Positions 57,212 through 64,000 of a stretch of DNA of 64,000 nucleotides are shown one piece after another. Source of the DNA: Comamonas terrigena NBRC 13299. Lineage in GTDB: Bacteria; Pseudomonadota; Gammaproteobacteria; Burkholderiales; Burkholderiaceae_C. The notes beneath the pieces are model-generated. The model did not search any database. It was not told the DNA's origin and saw only the letters and a program-made list of their open reading frames with translations. The stretch covers positions 2,499,001-2,563,000 of the forward strand of contig NZ_AP019749.1 in the NCBI RefSeq assembly GCF_006740045.1, read 5' to 3'. Both the position numbers and the translations under genes were made by a program. The first letter of the stretch is position 1. Each line of letters begins with the position of its first letter.

Positions 57212-57850
57212 TCACGACAGCAGCGTCACCCCGGTCTTGGACTGGATCTCCTCCAGCGTCACGCCCGGCGCCAGCTCCACCAGCTTCAGACCCTGTGGCG
57301 TCACATCCATCACGCCCAGGTCGGTGATGATGCGGTCCACCACCCCCACGCCGGTCAGCGGCAGGCTGCAGCGGGGCAGGATCTTCAGGTCGGTGGTGCC
57401 GTCCTTTTTCTTGGCCACATGTTCCATCAGCACGATCACGCGCTTGACGCCGGCCACCAGGTCCATGGCGCCGCCCATACCCTTGACCATCTTGCCGGGA
57501 ATCATCCAGTTGGCCAGATCGCCCTGCTCGGAGACCTGCATGGCCCCCAGGATGGACAGATTGATCTTGCCGCCACGGATCATGGCAAAGGACTGGTCCG
57601 AGCCAAAGATGGCGGAACCGGGAATCGTGGTCACGGTCTGCTTGCCGGCGTTGATCAGGTCGGCGTCGACCTGGTCTTCCGTGGGAAACGGGCCGATGCC
57701 CAGCATGCCGTTCTCCGACTGCAGCCACACCTCCTTGTCGCCCGTGTGGTTGGCCACCAGGGTGGGGATGCCGATACCGAGGTTGACGTAGAAACCGTCT
57801 TCGAGTTCTTGGGCCGCACGTGCAGCCATCTGGTCTTGGGTCCAAGGCAT
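57212..57850 (-). CDS. scoB: 3-oxoacid CoA-transferase subunit B
   Basis: Beta subunit of a succinyl-CoA (or acetyl-CoA):3-oxoacid CoA-transferase, moving CoA between acyl groups in ketone-body or 3-oxoadipate breakdown. The 212-aa protein has [15 protein letters not shown], the catalytic glutamate in [12 protein letters not shown], and [19 protein letters not shown]. Length fits ScoB/PcaJ/AtoA. It is separated from scoA by a DUF3806 gene, which is unusual. Gene name is by family; 3-oxoadipate use (PcaJ) cannot be excluded. Confidence 0.93.
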   Translation of the reverse strand: MPWTQDQMAARAAQELEDGFYVNLGIGIPTLVANHTGDKEVWLQSENGMLGIGPFPTEDQVDADLINAGKQTVTTIPGSAIFGSDQSFAMIRGGKINLSILGAMQVSEQGDLANWMIPGKMVKGMGGAMDLVAGVKRVIVLMEHVAKKKDGTTDLKILPRCSLPLTGVGVVDRIITDLGVMDVTPQGLKLVELAPGVTLEEIQSKTGVTLLS

Positions 57851-57880
57851 AAGAGCCTCCTGAATAAATCGTGATTGACG

Positions 57881-58375
57881 TTATTGGTAGTCGCCGGAGT
57901 CGATCATGGGCTGCAGGTGGGAAACCATACCATCGAGCAGTTGCACCAGATCGACCTCACGGCCGTCTTGAAGCCGTTTGAGGACCATGTCGCGCGCCCC
58001 GACCTGGATGCTGGATTCACAGTAGCGGACCACCGGGTCGGTGCCCCAGTCGTCGCTCACCATGTGCCAGTCCATGTCGTCCATTTCGCAGGTCAGCGCA
58101 TCGCCCAGCACCACGCCCAGTCCGCGGGCCAGCAGCAGGTGGTCCGGCTGCACCAGGCCCCGGTCCAGCAGCGCCTGCAGCTGCACCAGGCCCGAACGGT
58201 CCATGCTCCAGTCGTTCAGCCCCAGCTCACTGGCGGCGACCTGGCACACCAGCAGGCGTTCGCGGTCCAGCTGCTCCTGCTCGTGCGCCGCCAGGGCGCG
58301 GAACACCGGCACGCTGGCCGCGGCCACCGCATCGGGTGCGTCAGGCGCATCGGGCGAGTGCGACAGATCCACCAC
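57881..58375 (-). CDS. DUF3806-domain protein between scoA and scoB
   Basis: A 164-aa cytoplasmic protein with an Asp/Ala/Pro-rich start and a domain (about residues 35-160) matching DUF3806: LDRERLLVCQVAASELG, LQALLDRGLVQPDHLLLARGLGVVLGDALT, DDWGTDPVVRYCES, VLKRLQDGREVDLVQLLDGM. The GTG start lies 3 bases after the scoA stop, and scoB follows 30 bases after its own stop. Translation is clearly tied to the CoA-transferase genes. No function is known; a role in the assembly or regulation of the transferase is only suggested by its place. Confidence 0.85.
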   Translation of the reverse strand: MVDLSHSPDAPDAPDAVAAASVPVFRALAAHEQEQLDRERLLVCQVAASELGLNDWSMDRSGLVQLQALLDRGLVQPDHLLLARGLGVVLGDALTCEMDDMDWHMVSDDWGTDPVVRYCESSIQVGARDMVLKRLQDGREVDLVQLLDGMVSHLQPMIDSGDYQ

Positions 58376-58378
58376 GGC

Positions 58379-59077
58379 TCAGGCCTCGCGCACGGTGCGC
58401 TTTTCGATGCGTTTTTCCGGATGGGCGTTGTGCACGATCCGGTTCACATAGATGCCGGGCAGGTGGATGTCGTCCGGGGCAATGTCGCCCACTTCCACCA
58501 GTTCTTCCACTTCCACGATGCAGACCTTGCCGCAGGTGGCCGCAGCCGGGTTGAAGTTGCGGGCCGTCAGGCGGAACTGCAGATTGCCGCTCTTGTCCGC
58601 GCGCCAGGCCTTGACCAGCGACACATCGGCCACGATGGCACGTTCCATCACATAGGTATCGCCGTCGAACTCGCGCAGCTCCTTGCCTTCGGCCACTTGC
58701 GTGCCCACACCGGTCTTGGTGAAGAAGGCCGGAATGCCGGCACCGCCGGCGCGCATCTTCTCGGCCAGCGTCCCCTGGGGGGTGAACTCCAGCTCCAGCT
58801 CGCCGGCCAGGTACTGGCGCTCGAACTCCTTGTTCTCGCCCACATAGCTGGCGATCATCTTCTTGATCTGGCGGGTTTCCAGCAGCTTGCCCAGGCCAAA
58901 ACCGTCCACGCCGGCGTTGTTGGACGCAATGGTCAGCCCTTTGACACCGCTGTCCCGCAGCGCGTCAATCAGCGCTTCGGGAATGCCGCAAAGGCCAAAG
59001 CCCCCCACGGCGAGCAGTTGCCCATCGGCCACCACACCCTGCAGCGCAGCGGCCGCGGAAGGGTAGAGCTTTTTCAT
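58379..59077 (-). CDS. scoA: 3-oxoacid CoA-transferase subunit A
   Basis: Alpha subunit of the CoA-transferase, 232 aa. Family motifs are LLAVGGFGLCGIPEALIDALRD (the CoA-binding GGFGxxGxP loop), SNNAGVDGFGLGKLL, YVGENKEFERQYLAGELELEFTPQGTLAEKMRAGGAGIPAFFT (in order between residues 78 and 120) and NFNPAAATCGKVCIVEVEELV. It heads the scoA-DUF3806-scoB operon, divergent from a PAS-LuxR regulator. Confidence 0.94.
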   Translation of the reverse strand: MKKLYPSAAAALQGVVADGQLLAVGGFGLCGIPEALIDALRDSGVKGLTIASNNAGVDGFGLGKLLETRQIKKMIASYVGENKEFERQYLAGELELEFTPQGTLAEKMRAGGAGIPAFFTKTGVGTQVAEGKELREFDGDTYVMERAIVADVSLVKAWRADKSGNLQFRLTARNFNPAAATCGKVCIVEVEELVEVGDIAPDDIHLPGIYVNRIVHNAHPEKRIEKRTVREA

Positions 59078-59101
59078 GCATGTCTCCTTGTTGTGCGATG
59101 C

Positions 59102-59131
59102 ATTACGATACTACGTACGTAATTAAGTAGT
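59102..59131. promoter_or_regulatory. Nested palindromes in the scoA/PAS-LuxR promoter region
   Basis: In the 74-base gap between divergent genes, TACGTACGTA (59112-59121) is a perfect palindrome, ATTACG (59102) faces CGTAAT (59118-59123), and ACTAC (59110) faces GTAGT (59127-59131). These are likely binding sites of the adjacent regulator, controlling both directions. Confidence 0.6.
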
Positions 59132-59151
59132 TTTTCGTAAAGAGTTGCACC

Positions 59152-59694
59152 ATGGAGATGGATTACAAGCTGGCGTTCGAGATGGCCCCTGTCGGGTTGG
59201 TGATCTCACGCAACCGCACCATGGTGGACTGCAACCACCAGGTCTGCGAGATGTTCGCCATCTCGCGCGAGCTGATGATCGGGCAATCGTTCCAGATTCT
59301 CTATCCCAGCGCCGACGAATACGAGCGCCTGGGTGCCCGCATGGCCCCCATCCTGAACGCCAAGGGCCACTATTCCGACAACCGCATCATGAAGCGCGCC
59401 AGTGGCGAGACCTTCTGGTGCCATGTCAGCGGCCGCGCGCTGGACCGGGACGACCCCCACGCCTCCGGCATCTGGAGCTTTGAGGACCTGTCCGCCCAGC
59501 GCCCGGTGAAAGCCGAGCTGACCGGGCGCGAGCGCGAAGTGGCAGCGCGCCTGCTGGAGGGACTGACCTCCAAGGAAATCGGCAAGGCCCTGGCCATCAG
59601 CCACCGCACGGTGGAAATCTACCGTGCCCGGCTGATGCGCAAATACGGCGCCTCCACCGCCGCCGACCTGGTGCACAAGCTGGTCGCGGGCTGA
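59152..59694 (+). CDS. PAS-LuxR family transcriptional regulator
   Basis: A 180-aa regulator. The PAS domain (about residues 5-115: FEMAPVGLVISRNRTMVDCNHQVCEMF, here listed in two parts around VGLVIS and CNHQVCEMF) precedes a LuxR/GerE helix-turn-helix (LTGREREVAARLLEGLTSKEIGKALAISHRTVEIYRARLMRKYGA, residues about 122-166). This compact PAS-HTH type is common next to acyl-CoA metabolic operons in Burkholderiales. Divergent position and the palindromes in the 74-base gap make the scoA operon its probable target. Confidence 0.9.
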   Translation: MEMDYKLAFEMAPVGLVISRNRTMVDCNHQVCEMFAISRELMIGQSFQILYPSADEYERLGARMAPILNAKGHYSDNRIMKRASGETFWCHVSGRALDRDDPHASGIWSFEDLSAQRPVKAELTGREREVAARLLEGLTSKEIGKALAISHRTVEIYRARLMRKYGASTAADLVHKLVAG

Positions 59695-59771
59695 TACCCC
59701 GCAGCTGACCAGCGCAACGCGGCGGTGGTGCTGGTCACCACCACTGCACTCGCAGCCCCTGCAACACTCGG

Positions 59772-61496
59772 TCAGACTTCGGCCGGTGCCGCGATGCGGG
59801 CATGGCCGCGCGCGGGGGCACCGGTTGGCGCTGCATCCAGCGCCGCCATGCCCACCGGTGCCATCACCGGTGCCTGGCGCGGCGCAGCCACCCCCCCCCA
59901 TGCCACGGCATCCACGGACGCTGCGGACAGCGTGGTGCCACCGGGCATGGCAAAGCGGCGTACCGCGCCATCCAGCGCCAGCGCCTGTTCACGCAGGGCT
60001 GACGAGGCAGCGGCAGACTCCTCCACCAGGGCCGCGTTCTGCTGGGTCATCTGCTCCAGCTCGGCCACGGAGGAGGACACCTCGCCGATCTGGCGGTCCT
60101 GCACCTCGCAGGCATGGGAGACTTCGGCAATCGTCGTGGCCACGCGCTCCACGCTGGAGACAATGGCCTGCATGGTCTGGCCGGCACGCTCCACCTGGGC
60201 GCTGCCGCTGTCGGCGCAGCGCACCGATTCGCCGGTCAGCTGCTTGATCTGCTTGGCCGCCTCGGCACTGCGCTGGGCCAGCACCCGCACTTCGCCCGCC
60301 ACCACGGCAAAGCCCCGGCCCTGCTCCCCGGCACGTGCCGCTTCCACGGCTGCATTCAGCGCCAGGATATTGGTCTGGAAGGCAATCGCATCGATGGTGC
60401 CGGTGATATCGCCAATGCGGCGGGCGCTGGCGGTGATTTCCGCCATGGTCTGCACCACGCTGTCCACGGCCTGGCCGCCCTGCGCCGCCACGCTGGCGGC
60501 ACTGTTGGCCTGGTCGCGGGCATGGGCGCTGGCCTGGGCGCTGTGGCGCACCTCCAGGCCCAGGTTTTCCATGGCCCGCGCGGTCTGCTCCAGGTGGCTG
60601 GCGGTCTGCTCGGTGCGCTCGCTCAGGTTGACGTTGCCGCCGGCGATCTCGCCACTGGCCACCGACACCTGGCTGGACGATTCCTGCACCTGCTGCACCA
60701 GGGTCCGCAGCGACTGCTGCATGCGGTCCATGGACAGCATCAGCTTGCCCAACTCATCCCGCTGGCGCACCTGCACGTCCTGCGTCAGGTCGCCCTCGGC
60801 AATGCGCTGGGCCAGCGCCTGGGCATCGGCCAGCGCCCGCGTGATGTTGCGCACGCCGAAATAGGTGGTGGGCAGCAGCACGGCCACGGCCAGCAGCAGC
60901 AGGCCACCCAGCCAGAAGCTCATCTGCTTGGCGGCGTCTTCCACCGCCCGGCGGGTGAACTCCATGTCGGTGCGGGCGTTCTCGGCCGTGGTGGTCAGCA
61001 CGGAATCCATGCCTTCGATGGTGCTGCGCTGGCTCTCGGCGTAGGCAGCGGCAGCCATGCTGTCCAGCAGCGCATCCTCCACCTTGCCGAAGAGCTCATC
61101 CATGGCCTTGGCGTAGTCGTTCAGGTAGGTCACGCCGGACTCCAGGTTCAGCGACATGTCCGACGGCGTGGTCGGCGACTTCTGCAGCTCTTCCAGGCGT
61201 GCGCGCAGCGCCGTCATGCCCATGTTCCAGCGCCCCCGCAGATCCTGCACCTGGGTGGTGTTGTTGGCACTGATGATGATGTTCTTCTCCATCAGGCGCA
61301 GCTCGCCCAGGCGGTTGCGCACCTCTTCCATGTCGCTGAGCACCTGCACCTTGCTGCTGAACACCTCCTGCACCTGGCGGTGCGTGGTCTCCAGCGCCAC
61401 ATAGCCCAGCCCGCCCACCAGCAGCAGCATGACCAGAGAAAACAGCGTGCCCATATACAGGCGCGCACGGATGGAAAGCTTGTTGAGCCATTGCAT
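59772..61496 (-). CDS. Methyl-accepting chemotaxis protein
   Basis: A 574-aa chemoreceptor. TM1 is [23 protein letters not shown] (about residues 13-35, given here in order) and the four-helix-type sensor region about 36-190. TM2 ([20 protein letters not shown]) is followed by HAMP ([19 protein letters not shown]), and the signalling hairpin has the tip [19 protein letters not shown]. Its C terminus is Ala/Pro-rich and lacks a WxxF tether, unlike the receptor at 39-41 kb. It is transcribed alone. The ligand is unknown. The 308-base gap upstream (61497-61804) holds the rlmH terminator and no gene. Confidence 0.93.
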   Translation of the reverse strand: MQWLNKLSIRARLYMGTLFSLVMLLLVGGLGYVALETTHRQVQEVFSSKVQVLSDMEEVRNRLGELRLMEKNIIISANNTTQVQDLRGRWNMGMTALRARLEELQKSPTTPSDMSLNLESGVTYLNDYAKAMDELFGKVEDALLDSMAAAAYAESQRSTIEGMDSVLTTTAENARTDMEFTRRAVEDAAKQMSFWLGGLLLLAVAVLLPTTYFGVRNITRALADAQALAQRIAEGDLTQDVQVRQRDELGKLMLSMDRMQQSLRTLVQQVQESSSQVSVASGEIAGGNVNLSERTEQTASHLEQTARAMENLGLEVRHSAQASAHARDQANSAASVAAQGGQAVDSVVQTMAEITASARRIGDITGTIDAIAFQTNILALNAAVEAARAGEQGRGFAVVAGEVRVLAQRSAEAAKQIKQLTGESVRCADSGSAQVERAGQTMQAIVSSVERVATTIAEVSHACEVQDRQIGEVSSSVAELEQMTQQNAALVEESAAASSALREQALALDGAVRRFAMPGGTTLSAASVDAVAWGGVAAPRQAPVMAPVGMAALDAAPTGAPARGHARIAAPAEV

Positions 61497-61729
61497 GGAT
61501 TGGTTCTCCCTCGCGTGTCATGCACCAGGGCCCTGTAGGACCGCCGGCGATTTGCATCATTCAGTAACAAGCATTAAGCAACAAGCAGGCCATGTGCGAC
61601 AAGTCGATGGTCTGCATATGCTTAGAGGGTACGGGAGCAAGCGCTTTGCGCTCCATGGCGCCAACCCGAGATCGCGCTTACGCCTATTTACCGGCCCGCG
61701 CATCCGCGTTAACGCACCACAGCGGTGCA

Positions 61730-61767
61730 AAACAAAAAGCCCTGGCTCGGCGCACCGAAACAGGGCT
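61730..61767 (-). terminator. Terminator of rsfS-rlmH
   Basis: On the minus strand AGCCCTG and CAGGGCT form a 7-bp stem with a 16-base loop (itself partly paired), followed by TTTTTGTTTT, 38 bases after the rlmH stop. Confidence 0.85.
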
Positions 61768-61804
61768 GGATCGCAGGGGGCGCGGCCTGGGCCGGTGGCC
61801 GGGC

Positions 61805-62272
61805 TTATTCGCGGTGGTAAGGGTGGCCGGCGTTGACCGACCAGGCGCGGTAGAGCTGCTCGATCAGCAGCACACGCACCATGGCATGCGGCAGGGTCAG
61901 GTCCGACAGGCGGATCTTTTCGTGGGCCCCCTGCTTGAAAGCCGGGTCCAGCCCATCCGGGCCGCCGATCACCAGGGCCACATCGTCGCCCTCCAGCTGC
62001 CAGTGCTGCAGGCGCTGGGCCAGCGCCTTGGTGGTCAGGTTGGTGCCGCGTTCGTCCAGTACCACGATGCGGGTGCCGCGCGGAATCGCGGCCTCGATGC
62101 GCTTGCGCTCGGCCGCATACAGCGTCTCTACCGTCTTCGAGCCGCGGGGCTCGGTCTTGACGGCCTTGAGCTCGACCTTCAGCTCCGGCGGAAAACGCTT
62201 GGCGTAATCGTCGTAGGCCGTCTGCGCCCAATCGGGCACATGCTGGCCTACGGCCACGATCAGCAGCTTCAT
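61805..62272 (-). CDS. rlmH: 23S rRNA pseudouridine(1915) N3-methyltransferase RlmH
   Basis: SPOUT methyltransferase that modifies pseudouridine 1915 in helix 69 of 23S rRNA on assembled 70S ribosomes. It has 155 aa, exactly the E. coli length. Motifs: [48 protein letters not shown] (the AdoMet knot) and the terminal [20 protein letters not shown]. The start overlaps the rsfS stop by 4 bases. Confidence 0.97.
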   Translation of the reverse strand: MKLLIVAVGQHVPDWAQTAYDDYAKRFPPELKVELKAVKTEPRGSKTVETLYAAERKRIEAAIPRGTRIVVLDERGTNLTTKALAQRLQHWQLEGDDVALVIGGPDGLDPAFKQGAHEKIRLSDLTLPHAMVRVLLIEQLYRAWSVNAGHPYHRE

Positions 62273-62961
62273 GCCTTGGCGCGGGGTGCGCGCTTGGCGG
62301 CAGGCTTGGCAGTGGTCTTGGCGGTGCGCGGCGTGCTCGGCTTGACCACCACGGTCTTGATGGGCGCAGCCGCCTTCTTGGCGGCGGGCTTCTTGGCCGC
62401 AGGCTTGGCGCCAGCAGCACCGGCAGCCGGCTTCTTGGCAGCCACGGTCTTCTTGGCGGCAGGCTTCTTCGCTGCGGGCTTGGCCTCGGCAGCGGCGGCA
62501 GCCTTGGGCTTGCCGGGCTTCTTGGCGGCCACGGCCTTCTTGGCCGGTGCGTCAGATTCCGAGCGTGCGACCGGCTTGGCCGCACCCAGCTTCAGGCGCA
62601 CGGGCTTGTCGCCCCAGATTTCTTCCAGACGGTAGTACTGGCGGATGGCCGGCTGCATGATGTGCACCACGGCCTGGCCGCAATCCACAATGATCCACTC
62701 GCCGTTGTCTTCGCCTTCCTGGCGCGGCACGGGGAAACCGGCCTTCTTGACCGATTCGCGCACGCTGGAGGCCAGGGCCTTGGTCTGGCGGTTGGAGGTA
62801 CCGGCGGCCACGATCACGCGCTCGAACAGCGGCGAGAGGTGCTCGGTATTGAAGACCTGAATGTCTTGCGCCTTGACGTCTTCCAGGCCATCAACGATGG
62901 CTCGCTGGAGTTTGGTCACGTCCTTCTTGGCAGCGGATTCCGATTGGGTGGTGGAGCTCAT
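62269..62961 (-). CDS. rsfS: Ribosomal silencing factor RsfS with Lys/Ala-rich tail
   Basis: RsfS (Iojap) binds ribosomal protein L14 and blocks subunit joining when nutrients are low. In 230 aa, the RsfS domain covers about residues 12-125: [60 protein letters not shown] and [10 protein letters not shown]. The normal protein ends soon after this. Here about 100 further residues follow, made of [13 protein letters not shown] repeats like histone H1 or bacterial HctB/AlgP tails, with a high positive charge. ATG 62961 is chosen since the family start lies just after it; the frame is open 38 codons more. It overlaps rlmH. Confidence 0.92.
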   Translation of the reverse strand: MSSTTQSESAAKKDVTKLQRAIVDGLEDVKAQDIQVFNTEHLSPLFERVIVAAGTSNRQTKALASSVRESVKKAGFPVPRQEGEDNGEWIIVDCGQAVVHIMQPAIRQYYRLEEIWGDKPVRLKLGAAKPVARSESDAPAKKAVAAKKPGKPKAAAAAEAKPAAKKPAAKKTVAAKKPAAGAAGAKPAAKKPAAKKAAAPIKTVVVKPSTPRTAKTTAKPAAKRAPRAKA

Positions 62962-63074
62962 CAGGCAGTATGTGGTTGCGTTCCGGTCAATATAGCGCGG
63001 CAGCGCCGTACATGCCATGGGGTGGTTCTTGCCACGCCCACCATCCGGACTCAAAGGTTTTTTGAAGGTATTCA

Positions 63075-63093
63075 CCAGTCCATCACGGACTGG
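63075..63093 (-). other. Hairpin downstream of hemF
   Basis: CCAGTCC-ATCAC-GGACTGG forms a 7-bp stem 49 bases after the hemF stop, without a T tract. It may end or pause hemF transcripts before rsfS. Nothing else is seen in 62962-63141. Confidence 0.45.
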
Positions 63094-63141
63094 CAGCTAT
63101 CGAAATTATAGTTTTCCGGCAATAACAGCGTTGCAGGCAGA

Positions 63142-64000
63142 TCAAATCCAGTCCCGACGGACCAAGAATTCATGCGCCAGCGCATGCTCGGGCGTGCCCG
63201 GTGCATCTTCGCGCTGGTAGCTCCAGCTGGCATGCGAGGGCATGGACAGCAGGATGGATTCGGTGCGCCCGCCCGACTGCAGGCCGAAATGCGTGCCCCG
63301 GTCCCAGACCAGGTTGAACTCCACATAACGGCCGCGGCGGTAGCGCTGGAACTCCACCTGCTGCGCGCCATGGGCCATGCCCTGGCGGCGTTCCACGATG
63401 GGCAGGTAGGCCCCCAGAAAGGCATCGCCCACCGCACGCAGCATGGCAAAGCTCTGGTCCTGGCCCAGCTCGGAAAAGTCGTCAAAGAAGATGCCGCCGA
63501 TGCCGCGCTGCTCGTCACGGTGCTTCAGGTAGAAGTACTCGTCGCACCAGGTCTTGAAGCGCGGGTAGAGCTGCTCGCCAAAAGGCTGCAGCGCCGCATG
63601 GCAGGCGCGGTGAAAGTGCACCGCATCCTCTTCAAAGCCATACACCGGTGTCAGGTCCATGCCGCCGCCAAACCAGCAGGTCTTGGGCTGGCCTGGATGG
63701 CCGGCCGCGATCATGCGCACATTCATGTGCACCGTCGGCACATAGGGGTTGCGCGGGTGGAACACCAGCGACACGCCCATGGCCTCGAACGGCGCCCCGG
63801 CCAGCTCCGGGCGGTGCTGGGTGGCCGAAGGCGGCAGCTGCGGGCCTTTCACATGGGAAAAGCCGCAACCCGCGCGCTCGAACACGCGGCCACCTTCCAG
63901 GATCCGGGTGACACCGTCGCCCTGCAGGCGTTCTTCCGGGCCCTTGCGCCAGGCATCGGCCAGAAAACGTGCCCCGCCCTCCCCCTCCACCCCTTCCAGG
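63142..64000 (-). CDS. hemF: Oxygen-dependent coproporphyrinogen III oxidase, 5' end missing
   Basis: HemF converts coproporphyrinogen III to protoporphyrinogen IX with O2 in heme synthesis. The frame runs off the right edge, so the first residues are outside; about 286 remain. Clear family blocks: [77 protein letters not shown] (in order), [21 protein letters not shown] and the end [15 protein letters not shown]. The His residues of the substrate pocket are present. Downstream on the same strand are rsfS and rlmH. Confidence 0.96.
   Translation of the reverse strand, partial: LEGVEGEGGARFLADAWRKGPEERLQGDGVTRILEGGRVFERAGCGFSHVKGPQLPPSATQHRPELAGAPFEAMGVSLVFHPRNPYVPTVHMNVRMIAAGHPGQPKTCWFGGGMDLTPVYGFEEDAVHFHRACHAALQPFGEQLYPRFKTWCDEYFYLKHRDEQRGIGGIFFDDFSELGQDQSFAMLRAVGDAFLGAYLPIVERRQGMAHGAQQVEFQRYRRGRYVEFNLVWDRGTHFGLQSGGRTESILLSMPSHASWSYQREDAPGTPEHALAHEFLVRRDWI

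Overview
The window is a 64 kb piece of a G+C-rich chromosome. Its gene content and order fit a betaproteobacterium of the order Burkholderiales, most likely a Comamonadaceae member near Comamonas, Acidovorax or Delftia. Supporting signs are odhA-odhB-lpdA as one block, a Bug-type solute-binding protein, ZapE, hemF near rsfS-rlmH, and a Sec-type formate dehydrogenase with its own sel genes. This placement is inference from gene content; no rRNA gene is present.

Layout. 1-13.6 kb is housekeeping: the 3' end of bamD, a DinG/YoaA-type helicase, zapE, two exported proteins of unknown role, the 2-oxoglutarate dehydrogenase operon (odhA-odhB-lpdA, minus strand) and an AI-2E-type permease. 13.9-23.6 kb is a selenium locus: fdnG (with an in-frame UGA read as selenocysteine and a SECIS hairpin), fdnH, fdnI, fdhE, selA, selB and the tRNA-Sec gene selC. 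selD follows much later, at 36.4 kb. What separates selC from selD is a degraded tyrosine integrase directly downstream of the tRNA, then a ten-gene arsenic cluster, and then a stub of umuC before an orphan umuD. The simplest reading is an old genomic island inserted at selC. The arsenic cluster is arsR-arsI-arsC(thioredoxin type)-arsB-arsC(glutaredoxin type)-arsH-MFS-arsO-arsR2-FMO.

33-43 kb is mixed: umuD with a LexA box, a GGDEF protein, a GNAT, selD, a DadA-like oxidoreductase, and a chemoreceptor followed by an AT-rich stretch. A deletion-riddled second copy of the DadA-like gene lies on the far side of that chemoreceptor. 43-50.5 kb is a 5-oxoproline (pyroglutamate) locus on the minus strand: DUF969-DUF979 membrane pair, pcp, pxpA, a pxpB-pxpC fusion and a biotin carboxylase/BCCP protein, with a Bug solute-binding protein nearby. 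The same 12-bp palindromic motif occurs before the operon and again beside the Bug gene, suggesting one regulator.

51-64 kb holds a polar amino-acid ABC transporter with an Lrp-type regulator, a Crp/Fnr regulator, an HD-GYP protein, a 3-oxoacid CoA-transferase operon (scoA-DUF3806-scoB) divergent from a PAS-LuxR regulator, a second chemoreceptor, rlmH, rsfS with a long Lys/Ala-rich tail, and the 3' part of hemF. The most noteworthy points are the selC-associated arsenic island and its debris, the misplaced umuC fragment beside a LexA-boxed umuD, the broken duplicate flanking the chemoreceptor, and the shared operator-like motif of the pyroglutamate locus.
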